DNA of 64,000 nt from Lentibacillus sp. JNUCC-1 (GTDB taxonomy: Bacteria > Bacillota > Bacilli > Bacillales > Amphibacillaceae), in the NCBI RefSeq assembly GCF_009741735.1, contig NZ_WHOH01000001.1:1116001-1180000 (forward strand), written 5' to 3'. Under the pieces are notes generated by a model. That model saw only the letters and a list, made by a program, of their open reading frames with translations. It was not told the DNA's origin and did no database searches. A program made the position numbers and the translations under genes. Below are positions 37,449 to 46,548 of the stretch, one piece after another. Within the stretch, counting starts at the first letter, position 1; every line of letters begins with the position of its first letter.

Positions 37449-38717
37449 TCACCTGTTTTTCGTATCTCCCAAACGTATGAAATCGAAACCTTCTTGGCGC
37501 CATTTCATTTCGTCCAGGCAGTTCTTAGTATCAAATACAATTTTGTTACACATGGCTTTGCCGACTTCTGAAGGCTTATATTCACTGAACTGATAGTGGT
37601 CAGTCAGAATCACAGCCATATCAGCTTGTTCCAGAGCTTCATCGAGGGTCTCTGTTTGGTGTGGTACTCTGATATCCTTTATATGCGGATCAAATATTTT
37701 GTACGACAAATTCATGTCATTCATGTGCTCCATGACTTTTAATGCCGGGCTTTCGCGCATGTCGTCCACATTTCCTTTAAAAGATAGGCCCAGTAGTGCA
37801 ACTTTCGGATCGTCGTATTCTTTTAATATGTCATTGATTCTATCCACGGTGTACATTGGCATCGCGTCGTTTTTCACACGAGCGAGTTGGATCATTTTGC
37901 TTTCTTCCGGTTGCATTTCAGCCAAAAACCATGGATCTATCGCGATACAGTGCCCACCTACACCCGGTCCTGGTTTATGAATGTTAACACGAGGATGATA
38001 GTTGGCCAACTTTATGGCCTCCCATACATTCACACCCAGTGCTTCACTGATAACAGCCAGTTCATTTGCAAAAGCAATGTTAATATCTCTAAATGTATTT
38101 TCTATAACTTTCACCATTTCAGCAGTGGTGGCATCAGTCAGATGGATTGTGCCTTGCACAAATGACTCATACAGTTTTTTAGCGAGTCGGCCAGATGTCT
38201 CATCGATTCCGCCCACTATTCTGTCATTAGACTGAAGTTCATTGATGATATTTCCAGGTATAACCCGCTCAGGCGAATGAGCGAGGTATAATTCTTCGCC
38301 CAGGACCAGATTGGTCTCTTTAAGAATAGGTCTCATAACATCTTCCACTGTTCTGGGTGGAACAGTGGATTCAAGGATGACGAGATCGCCTTTTTTCACG
38401 TAAGGTACGATGCTTTTGGTTCCTTCTCTCACATATTCCAAGTTAGCTCTCTTATCGTCAGTGATTGGTGTAGGAACAGCGATGACAAAAATATCCGCCT
38501 TGACTGGTTCAGTTGAAACGGTCAATTTCCCTTCGTCCATGGCTTCAATCATGGAGTACAGCAGACCTGGCTCCTCTATATGTAGTTTTTTTTGTTGCAG
38601 CATTGCAATAACATTTTCGTTTACATCCATGCCATGAACCTCATATCCATGTTTGGCAAACATAATCGAAGTCGGCAAACCTATATAACCCAAACCTATC
38701 ACACATATTTTAGACAT
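37449..38717 (-). CDS. UDP-N-acetyl-D-mannosamine dehydrogenase-type nucleotide-sugar dehydrogenase
   Basis: This 422-aa NAD-dependent enzyme oxidises C6 of a UDP-hexose to the uronic acid. It has the N-terminal Rossmann motif VIGLGYIGLPTS and the central IHLTDATTAEMVKVIENTFR. The catalytic cysteine lies in GPGVGGHCIAIDPWFLAEMQ, and the C-terminal UDP-binding domain contains ALLGLSFKGNVDDMRESPAL. IAIDP after the cysteine and pairing with a WecG/TagA gene favour UDP-ManNAc (WecC-type) over UDP-glucose as substrate. No UDP-GlcNAc 2-epimerase is in the window, so its substrate would have to come from elsewhere. The length is typical. Confidence 0.88.
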   Translation of the reverse strand: MSKICVIGLGYIGLPTSIMFAKHGYEVHGMDVNENVIAMLQQKKLHIEEPGLLYSMIEAMDEGKLTVSTEPVKADIFVIAVPTPITDDKRANLEYVREGTKSIVPYVKKGDLVILESTVPPRTVEDVMRPILKETNLVLGEELYLAHSPERVIPGNIINELQSNDRIVGGIDETSGRLAKKLYESFVQGTIHLTDATTAEMVKVIENTFRDINIAFANELAVISEALGVNVWEAIKLANYHPRVNIHKPGPGVGGHCIAIDPWFLAEMQPEESKMIQLARVKNDAMPMYTVDRINDILKEYDDPKVALLGLSFKGNVDDMRESPALKVMEHMNDMNLSYKIFDPHIKDIRVPHQTETLDEALEQADMAVILTDHYQFSEYKPSEVGKAMCNKIVFDTKNCLDEMKWRQEGFDFIRLGDTKNR

Positions 38718-38759
38718 TGTTGGGATCCCCTTTCTTTGTTTTACTTTTAAATAATTATC

Positions 38760-39565
38760 TTTCCGTTTTTTATTGTTTCCATTCAGGTCAGTATAGCATT
38801 ATGAGATACTGCAGCGAAGAACCTGATTTCCACAGAAATATACTTTATTGAGCAATACGCTTAAAACACATTTTGATCAATAACATACGAGATAAGAGAT
38901 ATGATTAGCATTTATGCTAAGTCCGCCATAACATCGATAGCTTAAACACCACAAATGTTTCACTATAACGATCTGGATTTTGGTTTATATATTTTCCGAA
39001 TACTATTGTTTAAACATACCTCTTAGATCATGATTTTAATAAATTTGATTAGAACTTAAAACTTCTTAGTCCTTGTTATTTGTTAGGATTACGAATGTTT
39101 ACCGGATTTATTTATAGCTTTTCTAGTATGTTAATTGACGAGATAACAAACACATTTCCACTGACCACTATAATGATAATTTGCTTACGGACGTTTTTCT
39201 TCTTAATAGTTATGCAAAGAATTTAGAGGGGGTTGAGGGGACACAGCAAATATAATGCAATGCCCAATCAACGACCTCGTATATACATTAACCAAGCGTT
39301 AAATAAATTAGGCATTATGACTATTGGGTTAAGTGGAGTAGATCCGACAACCCTAACGATTAATACAAATATTTTATCTCAAGCTTACTGCAATAACAAT
39401 TTGAGTTGAGATAACATCTCTATAAAATCATAAAAGTCTGTCTCACATAGCAAACCTAACAATTAATTTTATATGTTTTTCACCTGTTTCCCACTCTACA
39501 CATCTCAATACTTCTGACTTTTATCACCCTGTTATATTATCATAAATTGTCGCTTCTTGATAGCT
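38760..39565. other. Spacer of about 800 bases, nothing recognised
   Basis: This AT-rich spacer separates the dehydrogenase gene from the TagO-like gene although both run on the minus strand. I saw no coding frame, hairpin or repeat that I could support. It should contain the promoter of the dehydrogenase-tagA pair. Confidence 0.35.
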
Positions 39566-39567
39566 TT

Positions 39568-39606
39568 CTCAAAAAAAAAGAGCATGTCATCTTTATGACC
39601 CGCTCT
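39568..39606 (-). terminator. Terminator of the first TagO/WecA-like gene
   Basis: On the minus strand AAAGAGC pairs with GCTCTTT, with an inner TCAT/ATGA pairing, followed by nine T residues. Confidence 0.85.
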
Positions 39607-39623
39607 TTACAGAAGACGAACGA

Positions 39624-40666
39624 TTATGGTCTGCTTTTACGAATGATGTTTAAGATGGGTCGGTAGTTTTCACCAATAATGCCTGTGATCTCAACGATCA
39701 ATTCAACAAGCAAAATCAATGACACGATTAGCATGACAGAGCCCCACATTGTTGCTCTGGTAAACAAAATAGCGGCAATACTGAAAAGAGAACTCACAGC
39801 ATAAATTAAAATGACAGTTTGTCTGTGTGAATAACCAAGCCTGATCAAACAATGGTGCAAATGAAGTTTGTCAGGAGAAGTGACCGGCTGTTTGTGTCTG
39901 ATGCGTCTGACAATCGCTGACAATGTGTCCAGAATGGGGACACCTAAAATAATAATCGGGACAATCAGTGAGAAGAAAGTTACATTTTTGAACAATCCCA
40001 TAACAGCAAGCACGCTGACCATATACCCTAAGAATAGAGATCCTGTGTCACCCATAAATATTTTAGCAGGATGAAAATTATACACCAAAAAACCCAATGT
40101 GCTACCGAGCAGCAGCATACCAGCCAGCCCGATTGCCGCATTTCCCATTGAAATTGCAATTCCGGAAATCGTCAGCAATGCGATAGATGTTACGCCTGCT
40201 GCCAAGCCGTCGAGCCCATCGATAAAATTAATCGCATTCGTTACACCAACAATCCAGAGTAGTGTAATAGGTATGGCAAGATATCCAAATTCAACACGAT
40301 CACCAAACGGAAGTGTGATGAATTCAATCTGCACACCACCCAAAACCGTTACAATTGCGGCCATAATCTGTGCAGCGAATTTCACCTTGGCTGATAGTTC
40401 CATTAAGTCATCCAGAATACCGACAGTTACGATAATTGAAGCGCCTGCCATAATGGGCCATAATTGACCTGTCTCCGGTAAAAAAATTAAAAAACCGAAC
40501 AAAAAACTAATAAATATTCCAAGTCCCCTAAACGAGGCATCAACTTTTGATGAACCTTACGTTCATTGGGTTGGTCTACTGCTCCAATCGATATTGCTAA
40601 TTTTTTCACGAACGGTGTCACGATCAATGCCATCACAAAACAAATTGCCAAGGCGAAATATACCAT
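39624..40666 (-). pseudogene. TagO/WecA-type undecaprenyl-P N-acetylhexosamine-1-P transferase, -1 frameshift near the N-terminus
   Basis: This integral membrane enzyme attaches GlcNAc-1-P to undecaprenyl phosphate and starts polymer synthesis. The ATG at 40666 (after AGGAGG) opens MVYFALAICFVMALIVTPFV and continues to VDQPNERKVHQKLMPRLG. One base missing from the C4 run at 40525-40528 breaks the frame; restoring it gives RLGGLGIFISFLFGFLIFLP. The main frame carries VTVGILDDLMELSAKVK (DD metal site), NAINFIDGLDGLAAG, AKIFMGDTGSLFLG and the cytoplasmic LHLHHCL histidines. Restored length is about 346 aa, normal for the family. It is a paralogue of the gene at 55446. It precedes a large spacer, then the dehydrogenase and WecG/TagA genes, which could elongate its product. 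Confidence 0.87.
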
Positions 40667-40770
40667 TTGTATCCTCCTAAGAAACGGACATATCTTTCAA
40701 CTGTATTAATTAATAGACGGATCATAATCATAAAAGTTTCATAGGTTCCTTGTCATATTATACACGATTA

Positions 40771-41817
40771 TTAAAAAGAGTCCACATCTACCTGACTGAT
40801 CCACCAATCAGTAGAATTCATATAAGAATCATCATGCCCATTTAAAATGTGGATCACAAGGTTCATTGGACGGTCTTTTTCTCTGAACCGTGCCTTACGC
40901 AGCTTGATGGCAGGAAGCTGGTCAGGGAATTGCCAGGTTTGTACGATATCTGTTTCCCGTAATTGGTGAAGTGTATGATCGATCAAATATTGCCACACGC
41001 TATTATCATTAACTGCCAAGCAGTCTACCAGCTGACCGATTGCGAGTCTTCCATAATCAAAATCTTTTTCTTCTATATTGATAACAGCATACCCTAATAA
41101 ACGGTCTTTATTACTTAAAGCAAATACTTTGTACGTATGATTCGGATGCTTAAAAAAACGCCAATTCAAATAGTTGGCATCACGTTTTAATATAACGGAT
41201 TTGATGTCTGAAACCTCTTCAGCCAATTTGTTAAATCTTGGGTCGAAATGAGTAACTTCCTCAAAAGCCCAATCTTCAGGTAACGCAGGCATTTTGACCC
41301 TCTTTCTGTAGTGTGCTTGGAAACGGCCAAAAGGCTTGAGGACGAATCCTATACCTTTAAACAAGACAGATAGGACATTGAAAGGGTTGCCGATTTTCAT
41401 GTAGCGTGATATGCCTCCAACATCAATTGCATCGGTTTTGCCAATTAGAGGTGGTTTGGCCTGTTCTGAAGGGAAGCCGTACAGCAATTGTACACCCGCC
41501 GCTCGAGCTTGTTGAAGCATAGCCTGATTCAGTTTGGTGTAAATGCCTTTCCCTCTTACATCAGGATGAACCATCGTATCCACACGAAGCGCAATCTTTG
41601 CTTCTTTTCCCTCTATATACGCTTCAGAAACCCAGAGTGCAATATGGCCTTTGATCACACCTGCTTCCTCAAAAACAAGAATGAAGGGATTTTGCTGCCC
41701 TGGCTTGTCCAGGTATTTCCACTCCCAAAGTTTGGAGCTCATCTCTTTTTTGAAGACATCAAGATGCAATTGCTTTATCCCGGCTTCATCACCCTGTTTG
41801 TAGAATCTTACAGTCAT
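40771..41817 (-). CDS. GNAT-family N-acetyltransferase
   Basis: This 348-aa protein has a GNAT fold in its first half: VRFYKQGDEAGIKQLHLDVF, HIALWVSEAYIEGKEAKIAL and the acetyl-CoA motif TMVHPDVRGKGIYTKLNQAM near residue 90. The second half (after SRYMKIGNPFNVLSVLFKGI) is typical of larger GNAT proteins found in polysaccharide loci. It likely acetylates an amino sugar or lipid-linked intermediate, which would fit with the deacetylase encoded just upstream. Substrate specificity is inference. The ATG at 41817 is preferred; an ATG four codons earlier sits directly on the AAGGG ribosome site. The gene is 22 bases downstream of the PIG-L gene, so they form an operon. Confidence 0.85.
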   Translation of the reverse strand: MTVRFYKQGDEAGIKQLHLDVFKKEMSSKLWEWKYLDKPGQQNPFILVFEEAGVIKGHIALWVSEAYIEGKEAKIALRVDTMVHPDVRGKGIYTKLNQAMLQQARAAGVQLLYGFPSEQAKPPLIGKTDAIDVGGISRYMKIGNPFNVLSVLFKGIGFVLKPFGRFQAHYRKRVKMPALPEDWAFEEVTHFDPRFNKLAEEVSDIKSVILKRDANYLNWRFFKHPNHTYKVFALSNKDRLLGYAVINIEEKDFDYGRLAIGQLVDCLAVNDNSVWQYLIDHTLHQLRETDIVQTWQFPDQLPAIKLRKARFREKDRPMNLVIHILNGHDDSYMNSTDWWISQVDVDSF

Positions 41818-41838
41818 ATGCCATCTCATCCCTTATAC

Positions 41839-42732
41839 TCATTTACTGTTTAAGCTTTTCTCATAGAGTTGTTTTTTTACGGACAGGTTTTTATATATGG
41901 CCCACATCAAAGTGTCCGTCCGATTCGCTTGTTTAAAAAGATTTTTAAATTTGGAGGCGTCTTGCTCAAGACGCTTACAGTGCTGGACAAAGGTTTCAAT
42001 TGAAGGTTCAAAAAAGACCTCCGCAGCAGCTATATCCTCATGTACCAGCTGAGCTTTCTTTTTGTTCAATTCAATAAACCCATCAAAAGCAATTGTTTGA
42101 GAAGCAAATACGTCTACTGCTGCTTCTTTTTCTTTGAGCGTTTCAGAAATGTCCATTACACAATTGATGTACTCAGGCGGTATTGGACAATTCACTTCAT
42201 ACAATCTGATTATAAGGTCTCTTTGTTCAGTATTTTCCAGAACAGATGCTAAAATCCCTGCAGTTGCTGTGTGATCCGGATGTGCATCTATGAATGATGT
42301 GCAATAAATAATATCAGGCTTCACGGTGTCAATCAGATCCTGGAAAATCCCTTGAGCATACTCTGTATTGAATACATGACCATCCGGTAGCCCCAAATAG
42401 TGGATCATGTGAATCCCCAGAATGGATCTGACTGCTTCAGTTTCTTTTAGCCGCGCTTCGATTAATTCATCCCTGCTTAAATCACTGACACTGTTGGAGC
42501 CATCTGTTATAAAAGCACAGTGGATTTCAGCCCCATCATTGGCATGTTTCCGTATGACCCCTCCCGGCCCAATCGTTTCATCATCCGCGTGAGGCGCCAG
42601 CACTAATATCCGTTTGGCATTATTTGTTGTGGAAAGGGCCTTGCCATTTTCATAGTGTTTTTTGAGCACATATTTGGTAATAGGCAAATTAACGGGCTTT
42701 AACAAATTCATCAGAAAATGTTTCGGTTTCAT
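41839..42732 (-). CDS. PIG-L/LmbE-family N-acetylglucosaminyl deacetylase
   Basis: This 297-aa protein is a zinc-dependent de-N-acetylase of the PIG-L family. The signature ILVLAPHADDETIGPGGVI (about residues 42-60) holds the catalytic aspartate and zinc ligands, and SFIDAHPDHTATAGIL carries the second histidine pair. Members deacetylate GlcNAc in glycolipids, bacillithiol precursors or polysaccharide units. Here the setting between a flippase and a GNAT acetyltransferase points to a surface glycan, with deacetylation and re-acylation by the neighbour as a possible pair of steps. The C-terminal 60 residues are extra compared with the bacillithiol enzyme BshB (about 230 aa), arguing against that role. 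Confidence 0.9.
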   Translation of the reverse strand: MKPKHFLMNLLKPVNLPITKYVLKKHYENGKALSTTNNAKRILVLAPHADDETIGPGGVIRKHANDGAEIHCAFITDGSNSVSDLSRDELIEARLKETEAVRSILGIHMIHYLGLPDGHVFNTEYAQGIFQDLIDTVKPDIIYCTSFIDAHPDHTATAGILASVLENTEQRDLIIRLYEVNCPIPPEYINCVMDISETLKEKEAAVDVFASQTIAFDGFIELNKKKAQLVHEDIAAAEVFFEPSIETFVQHCKRLEQDASKFKNLFKQANRTDTLMWAIYKNLSVKKQLYEKSLNSK

Positions 42733-42756
42733 ACAGTAACGCCTCTTTCACTCACT

Positions 42757-44262
42757 TTATTTCTTCAGGAATCTTTTTGCTAAAAAGAAAAAAGACTTCG
42801 ATCGTAATAGATAAGCTGCTAATATATATACAACAGATCCAGTGATAGCAACAATGGCAATTTGCACAAGACTGCGCATTTCTGAAAAGAATAGGAGTAC
42901 TGGCCACAGACTTAGTGCCATAATTCCAGTTGCTATGGTGATTTTTGTGAATTCCAGCACCAGATATTTCAGATCAAGACCATTCACAAGTTTATAAAAC
43001 ACAATAAACTGGGCACCTACATAACAAAAGGCCATAATTGAGGCTGCCAGCGGGATGCCTTTATAGCCCATCCAAGCTGTCAATATAAAATTCAGAATGA
43101 CATTTAACACAATGGACAGTCCGCTTATAAACAAGATAAGGTGCCCTTTTTTCAAGGAATAGAATCCTTTATTGGTAATGTTATTCAAACTGAAGAACAA
43201 CACAGATCCAAAATATAAATAGGCTACTTGGGTTGTTGCCAATGCTGCTTCATCCGAAAATGCGCCACGCTGGTAAATCAGTTCGATTAAATTCGGCATC
43301 AGGATCATCATGCCGATCACTGACGGCAGCAAAATCAGGTACATAAGTGTAAAACCGCGTTCAATACCTTGTTTGAATAATTTGCGATCATCTGTAGCAA
43401 TTGCTTTCGATAACAACGGAAACACAATGGTCCCTATGGTGACACCAAATATCCCTTGTGGCATATGAACCAGGTTCTTAGCGTAGTTGATATATGTGAC
43501 AGAACCCTCTTCAAAATAACTCGCAAAAATGGTTCCAACCATTAAATTGATCTGGCCGACTGCAACGGTCAATCCAACTGGAATAAAAATCCAATAAAAA
43601 TGTTTGATTTCGATCCAATCAAATTTACCTTTTAGTTTCATCTTTTTTCGAGGGATTACTAATATGAGCTTAAATATAAGTGAAATCACTGCCCCTATAA
43701 AATACCCAATCGCCAGGGCATAAACCCCGATCTGATCAGCAAATAATACTGCCCCGATAATCGATGACATAATGACAATGATTTGTGAGACAACAGAGAG
43801 TGAGAATTTATTCTCAGAATCAAAGAATGCTTCAAGCACAGCATTCATTCCCACAAAAAAGATGACACCAAAAAATATCATCGCTACTGTTATAGCAATT
43901 TTGGCTGCATCTGCATGAAATTCAGGATACAGAATAGGTATATAGACTGGCGCCAGTGCCAAACCCAATACTGAGATTACAAAACTGATGAGAATGGTGC
44001 CTTTGAAAACCTGACCTAAGTGGTAGGCACCGCGTTTTTGTTCCAGGGCTTCTATATAACTGGGAACAAAGGCGTTTTTCATCCCAGTGGTCATAAACAG
44101 TATAAACATGTTTGGGATAATAAAAGCAGCCAGGTAAGCGTCAGCCACATAGCTATCCCCGAAATAAAATGCGATAACCATGTCGCGAAGCAAACCAGAT
44201 ACCTTTAAGATTAAAGAGGCCCCGATAAACAGGACGCTCGCCAAGCCTAGTTTTGATTTCAA
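42757..44262 (-). CDS. MurJ/MVN-family lipid-linked oligosaccharide flippase
   Basis: This 501-aa polytopic protein has about 13-14 membrane segments. Its N-terminus, ASLILKVSGLLRDMVIAFYF followed by GDSYVADAYLAAFIIPN, is characteristic of the MviN/MurJ branch of the MOP exporter superfamily, as is PSYIEALEQKRG. PQGIFGVTIGTIVFPLLSKA near residue 270 is the matching segment of the second half. It should move an undecaprenyl-linked glycan across the membrane. Its place in a surface-polymer operon, directly upstream of the PIG-L and GNAT genes on the same strand, suggests a dedicated polymer flippase rather than the housekeeping lipid II flippase. Confidence 0.9.
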   Translation of the reverse strand: MKSKLGLASVLFIGASLILKVSGLLRDMVIAFYFGDSYVADAYLAAFIIPNMFILFMTTGMKNAFVPSYIEALEQKRGAYHLGQVFKGTILISFVISVLGLALAPVYIPILYPEFHADAAKIAITVAMIFFGVIFFVGMNAVLEAFFDSENKFSLSVVSQIIVIMSSIIGAVLFADQIGVYALAIGYFIGAVISLIFKLILVIPRKKMKLKGKFDWIEIKHFYWIFIPVGLTVAVGQINLMVGTIFASYFEEGSVTYINYAKNLVHMPQGIFGVTIGTIVFPLLSKAIATDDRKLFKQGIERGFTLMYLILLPSVIGMMILMPNLIELIYQRGAFSDEAALATTQVAYLYFGSVLFFSLNNITNKGFYSLKKGHLILFISGLSIVLNVILNFILTAWMGYKGIPLAASIMAFCYVGAQFIVFYKLVNGLDLKYLVLEFTKITIATGIMALSLWPVLLFFSEMRSLVQIAIVAITGSVVYILAAYLLRSKSFFFLAKRFLKK

Positions 44263-44317
44263 ACAAAAGACCTCTCTCTATTTTCGCATACTTACATCAG
44301 AATAATTTTATCATAGA

Positions 44318-46107
44318 TCACTTATTATCTAAACTGTTAAAATAAGCATCTGACCATTTATAAATCTGCAGCAACTTATTTATTTGATCTCTGAAAGTTC
44401 CCATCGTGACATTCTCTTTTTTATAGGTTGATTTCTCATCTAAATTATACACGCGGATGTCTCTCTTGCTCGTTTCCGGGAGAAATAGCACATCATCATT
44501 AAAGAATGTCCCTGTAGCAGCATAATACCTCATACCGAACAGGTTATGATGATAGGTCAGCAAGTCTTGACCGAAATATAGTGCAGGCGGTTCAACCCCC
44601 ATAATATTTAACACTGTCGGCATCATATCCAGCTGCCCTCCCATTGTCTCGATCGTTTCTTTGTTACCATCTACATCCCCAGGTATTGAAACAATAAATG
44701 GGATATTAAAGCGAAATGGCAAAGAATAGGGCTGGCCCACCAAATCATGCAAAAGCTGGACATCTTTATCTGTCACAAGCCTCCCGTGCACACCCGAATG
44801 ATCTCCATAGAGCGCTATAACCGTATCTTCCCACAACCCTTTTTCTTTTAAATCGTCAATGAATAATCCGAGTGTATGGTCAGCATATCGGACAGACTGC
44901 AAATAATCTCCTGTTAGTGTTCCGTTGTATTCAGCAGGTAAGTCCAGTAATTCCTTGTCCTCTGGCATTTCAAATGGCGTGTGGCTTGTGAGTGTCAGCA
45001 AGTGAGCGTAAAATGGAGATTCATCTTCTGAATATTTCTCCAGCTGTTCGATGGTTTTTTATAGAAATGACCATCTGAGGGCCCAAAGCCTACAATATCT
45101 TCTTCACCGTAAAAGTCCATAGCAAACCATTCATCAAATCCAAGCGCAGGGTACATTTTATCCCGATTCCAATAAGTGATCTCATGCGCATGAAAAGTGG
45201 AGGTTGTGTACCCCTCTTCGTTTAAGGTGCGCGGAAGGCTTGGAATGGTTTTGCCTTCAATTTGTTTTGACGTGGGGATCTCTCCAATTGGATAGATAGA
45301 TGTATTCATCATGAATTCAGCGTCAGATGTATTGCCTGAACCAATCTGTTGAAAAAAGTTGTTAAAGTAAAGACTGTTTTTAGCTAATTCATTAATCGTC
45401 GGGGTTATTTCCTGGCCGTTAACAGTCAGAGCCATAACGAAATTTTGCAGCGATTCGACTTGGATAATAAGCAGGTTCTTATCTTTATCGGCGCCATGCA
45501 GAACATGTTGCTCAAATGAGACATATTCATTTCCTTTTAATTCAATGATGTCCTTAGCACTTATACCCTCAATAAATTCTTCAGGGCTATCAGATTCTGT
45601 TGCCAACTGATAAGCTTTAACAATTTGTCCATTGTTGAACCCATGTCGCTCGGAAAATAGTATCTGACCTAAAATTTTTTCATCTTTATTCACCCAAAAA
45701 TTAACATTTATAATGATAATACCGACAGTTAATACGCTTGCTATTGCTTTTAGGTTTATATGAATGTTGGACGGTAATTGTTTTTTTCTTTATTCATATT
45801 CTTGCGATTAGCAGAAGAGACAATATAATGAAGTCCAAAAAGAATCATGGGTCTATGCGTTCAACCATCAACCAGGCGCTCTCCTTACTGATGCAGCCTG
45901 ATCTGCCTGACCCAAGTCGTGATATGTATGCACAATGCCGAAAAGCTCTATTAACGCAAACAATACTAATACCATGCTAGCTTCATAGTATACTGGCTAA
46001 AGAATATCCACGTCACCAAATAACAGGTAGCGGACCAAAATAAACTTAAGGGTAATAATCATAAAGAAGAAGAAATAACCATTTAATACCCTTTTTAGAC
46101 TCAACAT
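44318..46107 (-). pseudogene. LtaS-type lipoteichoic-acid-synthase-family sulfatase, multiply frameshifted
   Basis: The catalytic domain is clear but split: frames 45693-44995 and 45001-44318 join if the T6 run at 45055-45060 is T7 (DGHFYKKTIEQLEKYSEDES). Motifs are LLIIQVESLQNFVM, the region around the nucleophile GSGNTSDAEFMMNTS, TFHAHEITYWNRDKMYPALG, LTLTSHTPFEMP and ALYGDHSGVHG, all as in LtaS/YqgS. Upstream, ATG 46107 (AAGGAG before it) gives MLSLKRVLNGYFFFFMIITL. TM5-like FFLDFIILSLLLIA and the MNKEKKQL segment follow through three more -1 shifts, with TAG and TGA codons between. Compared with LtaS, part of TM2-TM4 is missing. The family polymerises glycerol-phosphate or transfers phosphoglycerol outside the membrane. 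The shortened N-terminus and in-frame stops suggest real decay. Confidence 0.8.
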
Positions 46108-46176
46108 ATTTAATCTCCTTTTAATCATCTGAACTTTATAATACCATTATGCTCCTGGGATTTATAGCTTAAATTT

Positions 46177-46211
46177 AATCCAGCTCTCGAGATAGGCTCA
46201 AGAGCTGGATT
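46177..46211. terminator. Hairpin between the sulfatase gene and the small ORF
   Basis: AATCCAGCTCT and AGAGCTGGATT form an 11-bp perfect stem around a 13-base loop. It lies 25 bases after the small ORF stop; the T run is weak on both strands. Confidence 0.6.
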
Positions 46212-46235
46212 TGTTTTGAGTGATGCAATATAAAA

Positions 46236-46548
46236 TCATTTGAGGTCGAGATAATGCGTCCAGGTTTTTTCATCTATTTTCCGTTCGTTCACAAAGGTAA
46301 TCTTCCACTTTTCAGCGTAGACCGCAGCATCTTGTTCAGAATAAGTTCTAAACAATTCCCATTCAAAGAATCTTTGACTACAAAATTGGAACAAATGATT
46401 TCTCCGGTTATTATGTCAAAAACGTAAACATCTGTTTTTGGTTTGACATAATTAATAACACTAGACTTAGACTTAAATGTTTTGAGTCGTTTATCTTTAT
46501 GATCGTATACCTCATATTTTAGGGCCTATTTGAGAAGCAGCTATACAT
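46236..46548 (-). pseudogene. Small unrecognised gene translationally coupled to the arylsulfotransferase gene, two -1 shifts
   Basis: The ATG at 46548 overlaps the stop of the upstream gene as TAATG, with GAGGGAG as ribosome site. The frame stops after nine codons. Adding one base to GGG at 46522-46524 and one to AAA at 46365-46367 gives an acidic/basic protein of about 104 aa. It includes LKYEVYDHKDKRLKTFK, TDVYVFDIITGEIICSNFVV, FEWELFRTYSEQDAAVYAEK and WTHYLDLK at the end. I recognise no family, signal peptide or membrane segment. Coupling suggests it works with, or is regulated by, the arylsulfotransferase. Confidence 0.5.
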
